DNA from: Pseudofrankia inefficax
GTDB taxonomy: Bacteria; Actinomycetota; Actinomycetes; Frankiales; Frankiaceae
Direction: 5' to 3'
Assembly: GCF_000166135.1 (NCBI RefSeq)
Contig: NC_014666.1
Location: forward strand, 124,001-188,000
DNA: 64,000 bases
Below are positions 33,751 to 43,367 of the stretch, piece by piece. The notes beneath the pieces are model-generated. The model worked only from the letters and a program-made list of their open reading frames with translations, searched no databases and was not told the DNA's origin. Numbering within the stretch: the stretch's first letter is position 1; the number at the start of each line of letters is the position of its first letter. A program made the position numbers and the translations under genes.

Positions 33751-35103
33751 GTGGCAATGGCGAAAAGCAGATTGATCGGCCGGCCCGGCGAGGCGCGGGG
33801 TATTCCGATTTCCGGCCGCGACCTGATCTGTCTGCACATGCGGACCGTCGCCTATCTCGGCCCGATTGAGGCGCCGTCGCCGGAACAGGTTCGCGGCGCG
33901 TTGCGGCGGCTGGCCGAGCTCCTTCCGGCGCATCGGATACTCCGCCGGGTCGACCGGGCGGCGCCGCGCTGGGTGACCGTTCCGGCCGCCGAGCTGCCCG
34001 GACACTGCGACGCCATGGTCATCGACATGACCGACACGACAGCCGCGTCCGCCACGTCTGTGCCCGCGACGGCCGCCACGGCCGCGACGCCGGAGACGAT
34101 CGTCGCGCGGCTCTACAACTGGCCGGTCACGGACCTTCCCTTTCAGATCGCGGTCGGCGCGGATTTCTGCGCGCTGTTGGTCGACCACGCGTGTATTGAC
34201 GGCCTGAGCATCAACGAGATCTGGCCCGAACTCATCCGGTGCGCCGTCACCGGTGAGTATCCCGTCTCGATCGCGAAGCCGTCGATTCGATTCCCGCTGA
34301 TTCGGGCGCTGGACAACTACTACCGCAGGAAGCCGAAGCGACTGGTCGAGACGGTGCGCGTCCCGCACCCCACCCCGCCCGCCGACGCGACGGAGCCGGG
34401 CCCGCTGGTGCCGTGGCACCAGGAGTTCGGCGTGGTCAGCGTCCGGTTCGGCAAGGACGTCCTCGCCGAGATCCGCTCCTGGCGGCTGGCGAACGCCAAG
34501 GGCATCACCAGGACGATGGTCCTGTTCGCCGCGGCTCGGGCCGCGCTGGAGACGTCTGACCTGCCGCCGGTGCGCCCGGGCGTCAACATCAGCGTCGACA
34601 TGCGCAAGTTCCTGCCCCAGGGCGCTGTGCTGTATGGCAACTTCGCGCCCTCGATCTACGTCTGCCCGGCCGACGGCTGCGACCCGGCCCAGCTGAACGC
34701 GGTCATCGACGAGGTCATGTCGGTCGCTCGGCCGCTGGCCACGATGGCGCTGGTCGCCTCGACCGCGAAGCGGCGCTTCAAGCGCACGGCCCAGCCGCCG
34801 ACGCTCGCCGAGGCCACCGCGCGACCGGCGCTGTCGCTCATCCACTGCGGCCGGCTGAAGGCATTCGAGAAGCTGCCGTGGACGGGCAGCCCGGCCGACC
34901 GTCGCTACGTGATCGGCAGCACCCCGGGAGACCCGGACGGAATCTCGGTCTTCATTTCGGAAATCCACGGCGGTGTCGACGTCACGGCGACCTTCAACGT
35001 CTCCACCTTCGACCCGGCGGTCGTCCGCGGAGCGCTGGAAATCCTCGCGACCGAGCCGACGCGCGCCCTGGACGCCCGACGTCAGGTCCCGAGCGCGCGC
35101 TGA
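33751..35103 (+). CDS. Condensation-fold acyltransferase-like protein
   Basis: 450 aa resembling NRPS condensation / wax-ester synthase / PapA-type acyltransferases. The active-site HxxxDG is DHACIDG (about residues 145-151), and a second-lobe motif reads NISVDMRKFLPQGAVLYGNFAP (about 275). The Pro/Ala/Thr stretch at about 95-120 is a linker. Stand-alone proteins of this fold attach acyl groups to sugars, alcohols or lipids. Start GTG 33751 (or ATG 33757) after GAGGGGGGA. Its place after the oxidoreductase and within a glycosyltransferase locus suggests acylation of a glycan or glycolipid. Confidence 0.72.
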   Translation: MAMAKSRLIGRPGEARGIPISGRDLICLHMRTVAYLGPIEAPSPEQVRGALRRLAELLPAHRILRRVDRAAPRWVTVPAAELPGHCDAMVIDMTDTTAASATSVPATAATAATPETIVARLYNWPVTDLPFQIAVGADFCALLVDHACIDGLSINEIWPELIRCAVTGEYPVSIAKPSIRFPLIRALDNYYRRKPKRLVETVRVPHPTPPADATEPGPLVPWHQEFGVVSVRFGKDVLAEIRSWRLANAKGITRTMVLFAAARAALETSDLPPVRPGVNISVDMRKFLPQGAVLYGNFAPSIYVCPADGCDPAQLNAVIDEVMSVARPLATMALVASTAKRRFKRTAQPPTLAEATARPALSLIHCGRLKAFEKLPWTGSPADRRYVIGSTPGDPDGISVFISEIHGGVDVTATFNVSTFDPAVVRGALEILATEPTRALDARRQVPSAR

Positions 35104-35217
35104 GGCCCGCGGCGCCGCGGCGCGGACCGGCCAGGTCTCTCGGCCTGGCTCGGTCCGTGGGGCGTTACCGCACTCGCCTGCTGGCCCGCGCCGCGTCGCT
35201 CCCGCTCGGAGCGCGGC

Positions 35218-38200
35218 TCAGGGCGTCGGGACCGGGTAGCGAGCCGGCTCGAACTTGAACAGCACCGTGCCGTCCAGGTCCTTCGCGATGGACCAGTACG
35301 GCGCGGCCGCGAAGGCGTCCCGCAGCTCCGCGAACTCGGCGGGCGTCTCGACGCCGTAGTCATAGCCGTATTCCGAGGAGACCGGCGACCAGATCGTGTA
35401 AATACGGGCCTGCGATGCGGGTTCACCGGAATAGGTGATCAGGCGCGAGGTGAGAATCCGCATCCGGGTCGCGGGCGGCAGGTCGACGTTGGCGGCCTGC
35501 GCGTCCTGCAGATCCTCGATCTTGAGCGGCCGGTGGGAGTTCGTCCTGGTGGGAATCGAGGCCGGAAGGTCGCCGGCGCCCAGCTGCAACACGTAGTAGG
35601 CGTTGGCCGGCGAGTTGCTGTACCCGACCGTCTGGAAATACCGAAGTGTGTTGAGGTCCGACCACCGGACGACGTTGATGTCGTCGAGCCCGAACGCCGC
35701 GACCAGGAAGGTGGCCGTCATGGTCGCCATCACCGCGAGCAGCGGGATGCGTGGCAGCAGGCGCCGCTTGCTCGTGAACATCCGGGCGGCGAGGACCGAC
35801 AGCCAGGGCAGCGCGAACAGGATGGCCCGGAAGATGCCCTCGTTGCCGTAGGGATTGACCGCGACCACGACCAGGCCGACCGCGGGGCAGCACGCGTAGG
35901 CCCAGACCGCGCCGGTGCGCCGGTTGCGCAGCACCGCCAGCCCGCCGATCAGCCCGATGAGCCCGACGCCCAGCATCAGCGCGTGCACGGTCTCGCCGAC
36001 GATGGGCTGCCGGACCAGCCCGACCGCGCCGGCGGTCTTCGGCGGGTGGAAGTTCTGCGAGGACCCGATGTCGTGCAGGTTGATGAATCCCTTGACCTGG
36101 CTCCAGTGCAGGAGAGCCCAGGCCGCGGCCGGCCCCAGCACCGTCACCGGCGTCCACCAGGGGCGGATCTGGCGGAAGACGACGAGGATCACCAGTGCCC
36201 CGCCGACGATGTAGGGGCTGAGCTGGTGCGTGACCGAGATCAGGAGACCGGCCGAAACCAGCAGGAGTGTCCGCTGGACGGACCGTCGATGCGAGAGGGC
36301 GAGACCGAAGGCCACCAGGCCGATCACGTAGCCCACGGACTGCGGCGAGAAATAGTCCGCGCCGATCGTGTCGGCCAGGACGCCCAGGATCACCGCGATC
36401 CAGGCCTGGTACGCGGTCGGCAGCACCTTGCCCGCGAAATAACGCAGCGCGAGGACCTTGAAGAAGCCGATGAGCGGTGGCCAGAACGTCGCCAGCCCCA
36501 TCGGTTCGCGGATGCCCGTGATGTCGCACAGCCAGGCCATGGCCGCGAACATTCCGGCCCAGCCGTTGTAGACGAGCACCAGCGCGTCCAGGTGGTGCGC
36601 GTGCCGGATCTGCTGCACGAGGTCGACGTGCTTGGTGGCTGACGGCTGCCGCGGGGCGTCGTACACCAGTGACGGCGTGAGCAGCACCGCGACCACCAGC
36701 AGCAGGACCACGGCGGCCATCACCCGCTCGTCGGCCCGAGGCGCGATGACGATGGCGACGACGATGAGGGCCAGCCCGAGATACCAGGCGGGCCCGACAT
36801 GGGTCAGATACCCGTACACCCCGGGATCGACGATGTGGCGGTGACGCAGCGCGGCGTACATGCAGAGCACCGCACCGGCAACCGCGCAGTACAGGGCCGA
36901 GAACTCGCGAAGGCGCAGCCGGTCCACGACGTCGTTCCACGTTCCGTCGCGCAGCGGGGTGAGGTCAACGGCTGGTCGCGCGTCGCGTCGCTCGACCACC
37001 GCGCGGCGGAAGCCAATCCAGTGGAGTGGGACACAGATCAGCGACACCAGCGTGAACGCCAGCGCCGGATGCCACCTGCCGAGCGACAGCATGAACGTCG
37101 CGACGAAGGTCAGCACGGAGAAGCTGACCAGCGTGGTCATCGCCATGCGGGTGGTCAGGCGCATCCGGGTGTCCAGAGCCCAGGGCGCCGAGCCGATGCC
37201 GATGAGGCAGAACACGAGCAGCGCCGCGATCCGCAGGTGCGTCAGGCCGGCCGCGACCGACAGAACCCCGACCGTGAACGACAGCAGGCTCGCGCCCGAG
37301 AGCAGCAGGCGCCCGTGGAGCGTTTCCGCGGCGCGCTCCGGGTCGGCTGGCTGGTAGGCCGAGTTCCACCACAGCACATCGGCGAGGGCGTCCCTGATCC
37401 GCTGGATCCGGCTGCCGGCCGGGGCTGGTTCCGGGACGGCGGCGGGCGGTGGCTTGAGCAGTGGCCGAAGCCGGGTCACGTACTCGGGCAGGAGCTGCGA
37501 CTCGCCGGTACCCGCCGGAGTGCCCGCGTCGGGCGGCGCCGTGGGCGCTTCGGCGGCCGGTGGCTTCGTCTCGACGGGAGTCGCGGGCTTCGTGGCGGCC
37601 GGCGCCGGTGGCCGTTCGCCGCCGGGCGCCGCTGGCCTCGCCCCGACAGGCGCCGGCGGCGTTCTGATGGCGGGCGTCGCGGGCCTCGGGTCGGCGGGTG
37701 CCGGTCGCTTCGTGCCGGCATCGGCCGCCGGCCGCCGGTCGATGCGCGTCGTGGGCTCTTCGGCGGCGGGGGCCGCCGGCCGCCGGCCGCCGGGTGTTGC
37801 GGGCTTCCTGTCAGCGGGCGCCGTGGCCTTCCTGTCGACGGGTGCCGCTGGCTTCGTGTCGGCGGAGGCCGCTGGCCGCTCGCTGACGGGCGTCGTGGCC
37901 TTCGTGTCGGCAGGTGCCGCTGGCTTCGTCTCGCTGGGGGCCGCTGGCTGCTGGCCGTCGGTCGGCCTGAGCTCTGCCTTGGCCTTCTCGGCGGCCGGGG
38001 CTGGTTCGTCACCGGCCGCCGGTGGGACCGTCCGGCTGGTTGCGGGCCGCCGCGGCGGCGTCGCGGCCACGGGTGGCCGTCGGTCACTCGCCGTCGTGGG
38101 CTTGTCCTGGTTGTGCGCTTTCGGGGGGTTCGCCTCGGCGGTCGCGGCCGAATCTTCCGTCGCGGTGGTCGTGGGCTTTCCCGCACCGGGCGCCGCCCGG

Positions 38201-38490
38201 TCCGTGGTTACCTGGGGCCGCTTGACGCGGGTGGTCTGCTCCTGCCCGGTCGAAGGCTTCCGCGCCGCTGGGCGCTCGTCGCCGCCGAGGGGCGCGGGGG
38301 GGATCTCGACGCGCACGGTCGGCTCGTTGTCGGCGGGTGGCATGGGCGGCGTCGCCGCTTCGCCGTCGGCCGCGTCGGCCGGGCGCGATGCCGGCGGCGC
38401 ATCCGGCGACGGGGTGGCGTCAGCCCGATGCCCCGCGCCTGGGCGCCGGGCGGACTCGTCACCGCGTGCGTCGACTTCCGGGGACCCCAT
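35218..38490 (-). CDS. Large multipass membrane protein with disordered Pro/Ala/Lys/Thr-rich N-terminus
   Basis: 1090 aa. Residues 1-345 are low complexity with many repeats of the AAPADTKxATP / RPAAPxDRKPAT kind. From about residue 390 come roughly 13 membrane segments, then a C-terminal soluble tail of about 110 residues with TYSGEPASQARIYTIWSPVSSEYGYDYG. A long loop after the fifth or sixth segment (LTPSLVYDAPRQPSATKHVDLVQQIRHA) resembles the first outer loop of GT-C glycosyltransferases or polysaccharide polymerases. I do not recognise a named family. ATG 38490 is chosen because it follows GAGAGGGCAGGGCAGAG. In a glycan locus without a clear polymerase, it is the best candidate for that job. 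Confidence 0.72.
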   Translation of the reverse strand: MGSPEVDARGDESARRPGAGHRADATPSPDAPPASRPADAADGEAATPPMPPADNEPTVRVEIPPAPLGGDERPAARKPSTGQEQTTRVKRPQVTTDRAAPGAGKPTTTATEDSAATAEANPPKAHNQDKPTTASDRRPPVAATPPRRPATSRTVPPAAGDEPAPAAEKAKAELRPTDGQQPAAPSETKPAAPADTKATTPVSERPAASADTKPAAPVDRKATAPADRKPATPGGRRPAAPAAEEPTTRIDRRPAADAGTKRPAPADPRPATPAIRTPPAPVGARPAAPGGERPPAPAATKPATPVETKPPAAEAPTAPPDAGTPAGTGESQLLPEYVTRLRPLLKPPPAAVPEPAPAGSRIQRIRDALADVLWWNSAYQPADPERAAETLHGRLLLSGASLLSFTVGVLSVAAGLTHLRIAALLVFCLIGIGSAPWALDTRMRLTTRMAMTTLVSFSVLTFVATFMLSLGRWHPALAFTLVSLICVPLHWIGFRRAVVERRDARPAVDLTPLRDGTWNDVVDRLRLREFSALYCAVAGAVLCMYAALRHRHIVDPGVYGYLTHVGPAWYLGLALIVVAIVIAPRADERVMAAVVLLLVVAVLLTPSLVYDAPRQPSATKHVDLVQQIRHAHHLDALVLVYNGWAGMFAAMAWLCDITGIREPMGLATFWPPLIGFFKVLALRYFAGKVLPTAYQAWIAVILGVLADTIGADYFSPQSVGYVIGLVAFGLALSHRRSVQRTLLLVSAGLLISVTHQLSPYIVGGALVILVVFRQIRPWWTPVTVLGPAAAWALLHWSQVKGFINLHDIGSSQNFHPPKTAGAVGLVRQPIVGETVHALMLGVGLIGLIGGLAVLRNRRTGAVWAYACCPAVGLVVVAVNPYGNEGIFRAILFALPWLSVLAARMFTSKRRLLPRIPLLAVMATMTATFLVAAFGLDDINVVRWSDLNTLRYFQTVGYSNSPANAYYVLQLGAGDLPASIPTRTNSHRPLKIEDLQDAQAANVDLPPATRMRILTSRLITYSGEPASQARIYTIWSPVSSEYGYDYGVETPAEFAELRDAFAAAPYWSIAKDLDGTVLFKFEPARYPVPTP

Positions 38491-39200
38491 ATTGACCACT
38501 CTGCCCTGCCCTCTCAGCTGTCGAGATAGGGGGCGTGTGCCATCCGGCGCAGCGGGTTCGGCGGGCCGTTGTGTCCCCTCCACAACCGGACCACTGTGTA
38601 ACCCTTCGCTCGCTCCGCCGGAAGCGGCGGATCGCTCTGCGCATCCGCCTTGGTCGGTGACAGTCACTGTGGACGCCGCCGACGCGCGACTCATGCTGTG
38701 TCACGCCGATGCGTCGCGTCCAGCGTCATTCGGCAAGCGACCTGGATCGGCATTGCTTGCCATCGTGAAGGCGTCACGCGGCTCGGTACTGACAGCGACC
38801 CCCGCGCCAGTCCTTGTTACAGTCGCGATACGCCTGGCCACTGTCCCCGTAAACTTGGCCGCGGCAAGCCCAGAACGAATCGATGCCCCCTACATCGCGC
38901 AAACCTTATCACGCGGGTGTGGCACGCCCGTGGGCCTCCCGCGAAAATCATCCGTCCCGTAGAAACCGGCTTCCGCCGCAATCACGCGGGCGACTGGCCA
39001 GTAAAGGCATTGGCGCGATGTTGCGCACTTGGTCGGCCGAGTTGGCTTGATGCTCGCGAGAGTGGCATTGGTAACGTCGCCGGAGTGATGGAGACCCCGT
39101 CCGTGGTGATGTTTGCGCAACCCGGAAAGCCTCGGGCGGGTGGCCGAGGGTGGGGCGACCGTTCGTCCTCACGCTGCGTGACCCATCAGGCGCCGAAACG
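38491..39200. other. Intergenic region upstream of the large membrane protein gene
   Basis: 710 bp without a supported gene, with lower GC than its neighbours. It contains the palindrome ACAGTCACTGT at about 38660 and must carry the promoter of the minus-strand membrane protein gene. Frames crossing it have no ribosome site. Confidence 0.5.
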
Positions 39201-39241
39201 CCGTGGGCGGCCACCCGCCTAGCGCGGATGGCCGCCCACGG
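39201..39241. terminator. Strong GC hairpin after the GH16 gene
   Basis: CCGTGGGCGGCCA pairs perfectly with TGGCCGCCCACGG (13 bp, 15-nt loop). It lies 59 bp beyond the stop of the minus-strand GH16 gene. A second, 10-bp CCGGTCCCGG/CCGGGACCGG repeat lies closer at about 39250-39290. No T-tract, as is common in GC-rich actinobacteria. Confidence 0.7.
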
Positions 39242-39299
39242 GGAGTGAGTCGCCGGTCCCGGTCCCGGCCGCATCAGCGCCGGGACCGGGTGTGCCCGA

Positions 39300-40745
39300 C
39301 TACGGCTTGGTCGAGTAGACCCGGACGTAGTCGACGTCCATGGTCTGGACGTCCGGGCCGCTGCTGCTCGTGATGGCCAGGTTGAGCAGCAGGTAGTTCT
39401 CCTGGTCCCAGAGCCAGACCGGTACGGAGCTCTTGTTGATCGTGTGGATCAGCTTGCCGTCGAAGTAGAACTGGAGCGCGGTGCTCGTCCAGTTCAGACC
39501 GTAGGTGTGGAAGGAGTCGCCCACGTTGCTCGACGAGGCGAACGTCCCGACCCCGCCCCACCCGGACTGCCAGGACTTCCCGGACGCGTCCACGCCGTGG
39601 ATGTTGGTGTGCACGGAGGACGGCAGGTTGGCGGTGATCTCGACGATGTCGATTTCACCACTGCGCGGCCAGCCGACGGACGGATAGTTCGCGCCAAGTG
39701 TCCAGAAGGCCGGGAACGCACCGGTGGTCGTAGGCATCCGGGCCCGTACCTCGAAATATCCGTACTTGAAGGTGCGCTTGTTCACGCCTTCAAGTCGACC
39801 GGAGGTGTAAGGCATCCCGTCGCAGCCGGCCTCACGCCGGGCGGTGAGGACGAGATCACCCTTGCCGTCCATCGCCACGTTGCTGCTCTTCGGGGTGTAG
39901 CACTCCAGTTCGCCATGATGCGAGCCGCTGACCGCCGTCCAGTCGGCCTTGTTCACTCCGGTGCCGGCGGCCCCGTCGAACTCGTCCGCCCACTGGAGCG
40001 CCGCGCCGTTCGCGGGCGCCGGAGCGGTGGTGGCCGGCGCGGTCGTGACTGTCGGGGCGGTGTGGACCACGGCCGGAGTGGACTGGCCAGGCTGCGGGAT
40101 GCCAGCCGGGGAGGTCGGAACCGAACTGGGCAGCACGGTGCTGGTCGGCCCGGGCACCGGTGAGGTCGTGGAGTCGTCCGGCGTCGTCGCCGGGTCGGTC
40201 GACTGTTCGGTGGGCAGCGCGGTCGCCGTTCCCCCGGCCGTGTGGCCCCCGCCGCGCTGGTGCTTGCACGGCGGCCCCGCGTTGGAGGCGCAGTGGAACC
40301 AGGCCACGTACGAGCCGTGGATTCTGCGTCGCTCGACCGGTGCGCCGTCCGGTCCGTTGGCGCGCAGGACGAATCCGTAGGCCCCTACGTTCGTCGCGAC
40401 GACGGGTACCTTGGTGTCGGATCCGCCGTCCTGGGCCCAGGCTTCGACGGTGAGCTGATCTGGCGTCGCATTCAGGCCGGGGGCAACGGCGCACGACCCG
40501 TCGGTCGAGGTGATGCAGGTGAAGTCACCCACAAGCGACGCGTAGGCGGGCATGGGACTTGCCGAGAGGTTGCCGGCCCGGCTCAGCCCGATGCCCACCC
40601 CCAACGCGACGACAGCCAGAACGCCGACCGAAGTGAACATTCTTCGTCGGACCGGCCGGCGACCGGCGGGGCGAGGTGCGGGTGACGTCGAGGGGTCATG
40701 CGACGTTGGTCGCCGGTTCGAGTGTCTGCCTGTTGTCGTTGTCAT
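39300..40745 (-). CDS. Secreted or membrane-anchored GH16 glycoside hydrolase
   Basis: 481 aa. Basic N-terminus with one hydrophobic segment (FTSVGVLAVVALGVGIGL, about residues 36-54), an unassigned Cys-containing domain (about 60-155), a Thr/Pro-rich linker (about 165-245), and a C-terminal GH16 jelly roll. The catalytic motif is GEIDIVEI (ExDxxE, about residues 364-371), with WADEFDG at the start and VDYVRVYS at the end. GH16 enzymes cleave or transglycosylate beta-1,3/1,4-glucans and galactans. Probably trims or remodels the exported glycan. ATG 40745; the nearest Shine-Dalgarno-like run GGGAGGG is about 13 nt away. Confidence 0.9.
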   Translation of the reverse strand: MTTTTGRHSNRRPTSHDPSTSPAPRPAGRRPVRRRMFTSVGVLAVVALGVGIGLSRAGNLSASPMPAYASLVGDFTCITSTDGSCAVAPGLNATPDQLTVEAWAQDGGSDTKVPVVATNVGAYGFVLRANGPDGAPVERRRIHGSYVAWFHCASNAGPPCKHQRGGGHTAGGTATALPTEQSTDPATTPDDSTTSPVPGPTSTVLPSSVPTSPAGIPQPGQSTPAVVHTAPTVTTAPATTAPAPANGAALQWADEFDGAAGTGVNKADWTAVSGSHHGELECYTPKSSNVAMDGKGDLVLTARREAGCDGMPYTSGRLEGVNKRTFKYGYFEVRARMPTTTGAFPAFWTLGANYPSVGWPRSGEIDIVEITANLPSSVHTNIHGVDASGKSWQSGWGGVGTFASSSNVGDSFHTYGLNWTSTALQFYFDGKLIHTINKSSVPVWLWDQENYLLLNLAITSSSGPDVQTMDVDYVRVYSTKP

Positions 40746-41486
40746 GGCGGGGGAGTGTCCCTCCCGAGGTAGAGATATTTATGGGCGTCCGACGCGGATT
40801 TCTCCGTCCGTCCGCCCTCCGGCCCCCCGCCCGTTGGTTCTCTGCCTGGTGCCAAAACATCGGGTAGGGGACAGATGCACACGCGGCACTTAATCCGCCC
40901 ATGCTGGGCCATATTACGAGGATCGATGTTCACCGCCCCAGGGGGTCCTGGCGTTGGGACCCTCGTGCGCAACCAGTGGGTCTGGACGCCTTTGTCTCAA
41001 CGGACGGCCAAGTGCGATACAAGTCGGGATCATCGCCCGAACCAGCGGCAAATGGTCGGGCAACGCTCCCACGCTGGCGGCGCCGTCCGGGGGTTGGGCC
41101 CACCTCCGGCTCACGTGTTCCGTCCCGAGCTTGCGTCTCAGTGGGCCGGGAGTTTCTGGCGCCCCGTGGGAGACGTCCAAGATCATGAAAAGAATTGATT
41201 ACAGCATTGTTTCCGACTGGCGGCCGGACGGCAAAGAGCTGATGCCGGGATCCTGATGACGGTCGCCTGATGGTGCCAGTGATCTAATGGTAAAGATCTG
41301 ACTAATTTTCTAGACGTTTCGCGCCCTGTGACCCTCCGGGTAGAATAACACCCCGGGGGGGTCGTCGTGATTGAGTGGATTCTGAAACATCGTCACAGAC
41401 GGGCTGGTGAACGGGACAATCTCCGGCTGGCGTCGGGCCGGGCTCGCCTTCGTGGAGGGAGCGCGCCGGCTGCCGGGGGCGCCCAT
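40746..41486. other. Divergent promoter region between the two GH16 genes
   Basis: 741 bp separating the two oppositely oriented GH16 genes. Low GC for this genome between about 41180 and 41345. A -10-like TAGAAT lies at 41341-41346. From GTG 41367 the frame of the second GH16 gene is open, so its first 120 bp may be coding. Confidence 0.55.
41341..41346 (+). promoter_or_regulatory. Candidate -10 box (TAGAAT)
   Basis: TAGAAT followed by aacacc, about 20 nt before GTG 41367 and 140 nt before ATG 41487. No good -35 is visible. If used, it would favour the longer form of the GH16 lipoprotein. Confidence 0.4.
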
Positions 41487-42776
41487 ATGCGGGTCGCCGC
41501 GCTGGCCGTGCTGGTCCTTACGGTGGCCGGGCCGCTGGCTGGCTGCGGCCTCACGCATTCCGGATCCTCGACGGCCAGGCCGAGTGGCCCGGCCGAAAGG
41601 TGGGTCGCAGGCTCCGTCGGGATTACCGACAGCCGGGGCACCACGTGGCAGCCGGATGTCTCCGTCGCCCAGGGCGGCCAGGTCACCACGCCCGGTTCCG
41701 CCGTAGCCGGAACGGGTAATCCGGCCCTGTACCGCAAGGCGCGGGTGGGCGGTCAGGGCTATGAACTTCCGGTGGCCAGGCCGGGCACCTACGCCGTAGT
41801 CCTTCACGTATTGGCGCCACAGGACGTCCGTGCTGGGCAGAATGTGTTTGATATCACCGTTGATGGCCGAACGGTGATATCAGCGATCGACGTCGCCGCG
41901 CGGGTCGGCGCCGGCCACGCGTTGGCCGTGCTCGTGCCCGTGACGGAGACGGGCGACAGCATCGACCTGGGCCTGCGCGTGCGCCACGGCGAGGCCAGAG
42001 TGAGCGCCGTCAGCGTGGCCTTCGAGAGCACCGCGGCGGCCCGCACCACCTTCGCGGACGACTTCACCGGCCCGGCCGGCGCCACGGTGGACTCCAGGTG
42101 GACGTTCGAGACCGGGGGTGGCGGCTGGGGCAACAATGAGCTCGGGGTTTACACGTCCAGCACTCGGAACGTGTCACTCGACGGTAAGGGAAACCTGGCG
42201 ATCACGGCCAGGCGTGAAAATATTCGCGACACGGACGGGAAAACCTACCAGTACACCTCTGGGCGGCTGACCACCAAGAGATCGTTCGACCTCCGGTACG
42301 GTCATGTCGAGACCAGGTTGAAGCTGCCGACCGGCGGCGGGCTGCTTCCCGCGTTCTGGGCGGTGGGTAGCAACGTCGATAACGTCGGATGGCCCGTCAG
42401 TGGCGAGATAGACATGCTTGAACTGCCGGCGCCGGACGGATCCATTTACGCCTCGATCCACGGTCCGACGCAGTCCGACGCCGCCTATGCGCACGTGGCC
42501 GGAATTTATCCGCTGCCACCCGAGTCGGTGGCCGGCTTTCACACGTTCGCAATGGACTGGTACCCGGGAGTCTTTCAGTTCTCCGTCGACGGAATGGTCT
42601 ACGGTTCGGTAAGCGAGGACGACATGCCGTCGGGCCAGACATGGGTGTTCGACCATCCCTATTACCTGATCTTCAACTTGGCGGTCGGCGGGAACTGGCC
42701 GGGGTCGCCGCCCGCCGGCACCCCGTTTCCGCAGCAGATGGTCGTCGACTACGTCCGTGTCACAGGTCACAACTAG
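41487..42776 (+). CDS. GH16 lipoprotein with malectin-like domain
   Basis: 429 aa. Lipoprotein signal MRVAALAVLVLTVAGPLAGC with lipobox LAGC, so the mature protein would be anchored outside the membrane. Residues about 35-175 resemble a malectin carbohydrate-binding domain (ALYRKARVGGQGYELPVARPG, YAVVLHVL). A GH16 domain follows with catalytic SGEIDMLELPAPDG (about 303-316) and VDYVRVTG at the end. I start at ATG 41487 (GGGGG at 8 nt); GTG 41367, also with a G-rich ribosome site, would put 40 residues before the signal peptide. A partner of the divergent GH16 gene. Confidence 0.88.
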   Translation: MRVAALAVLVLTVAGPLAGCGLTHSGSSTARPSGPAERWVAGSVGITDSRGTTWQPDVSVAQGGQVTTPGSAVAGTGNPALYRKARVGGQGYELPVARPGTYAVVLHVLAPQDVRAGQNVFDITVDGRTVISAIDVAARVGAGHALAVLVPVTETGDSIDLGLRVRHGEARVSAVSVAFESTAAARTTFADDFTGPAGATVDSRWTFETGGGGWGNNELGVYTSSTRNVSLDGKGNLAITARRENIRDTDGKTYQYTSGRLTTKRSFDLRYGHVETRLKLPTGGGLLPAFWAVGSNVDNVGWPVSGEIDMLELPAPDGSIYASIHGPTQSDAAYAHVAGIYPLPPESVAGFHTFAMDWYPGVFQFSVDGMVYGSVSEDDMPSGQTWVFDHPYYLIFNLAVGGNWPGSPPAGTPFPQQMVVDYVRVTGHN

Positions 42777-43037
42777 CCCGTCACGGGCTGCACCCGAGGG
42801 GCGCCGGGTGTGGTTACGGGCCGGTAATTTCCAGGTCGCTCTTCGTCCGTTCGCTGGATGCGCGCCCGGTCGTCCCATCGCCGGTAGTAAAATCCTGCGT
42901 CTGGGTCCTCGAAGTGCTGGCCCTCCGAAGTGTTGGCCAGTGGATAGTGGCCCGGCGACGTCGAACTCGGCGCGGTACCGGTGACCAGCAGCGCTCCATG
43001 GATGGTCCACGTTTCGCGAATTGCAACTCGCTGTAGC
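42777..43037. other. Intergenic region, no feature recognised
   Basis: Separates the GH16 lipoprotein gene from the glycosyltransferase-flippase pair. No hairpin with T-tract and no clear promoter box was found. Confidence 0.4.
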
Positions 43038-43367
43038 ATGACAACAGTTACCAGGGGGAGACTGTTGATCGACGCACGTCGCCCTGCGCCGCCGCGCAAC
43101 CTCGTGATGCGACCAGATCGCGCGATGGTGGTGCCATTTGGCGGACGCAGCCCTGTTGGCTCGCTCACTCGCCGCGCGCTGAACGCGACCGTCCGCGCCT
43201 CGACCGACACACCTGGCGACCGTGGCGGACGGATGCTCGCGCCGCGGCCGGACCAGCGGCGCCGCCGCGGTCCCTCGGCCTGGTCAGAGAAGGCCGCGAT
43301 CGCCGCCATTGGCGGTGCGGCCGGCGCCCGCACGCTCGGAGACCATCACGTAGAGAGAAGCGCATGA
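43038..43367 (+). CDS. Possible small basic protein ahead of the double glycosyltransferase
   Basis: A frame of 109 codons from ATG 43038 whose TGA overlaps the ATG of the following gene (ATGA), an arrangement typical of real coupled genes here. A TTG at 43065 just after AGGGGGAG is another possible start. The product is rich in Arg, Ala and Pro, has no domain or membrane segment, and codon use is not clearly coding. Could be the untranslated leader instead. Confidence 0.25.
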   Translation: MTTVTRGRLLIDARRPAPPRNLVMRPDRAMVVPFGGRSPVGSLTRRALNATVRASTDTPGDRGGRMLAPRPDQRRRRGPSAWSEKAAIAAIGGAAGARTLGDHHVERSA

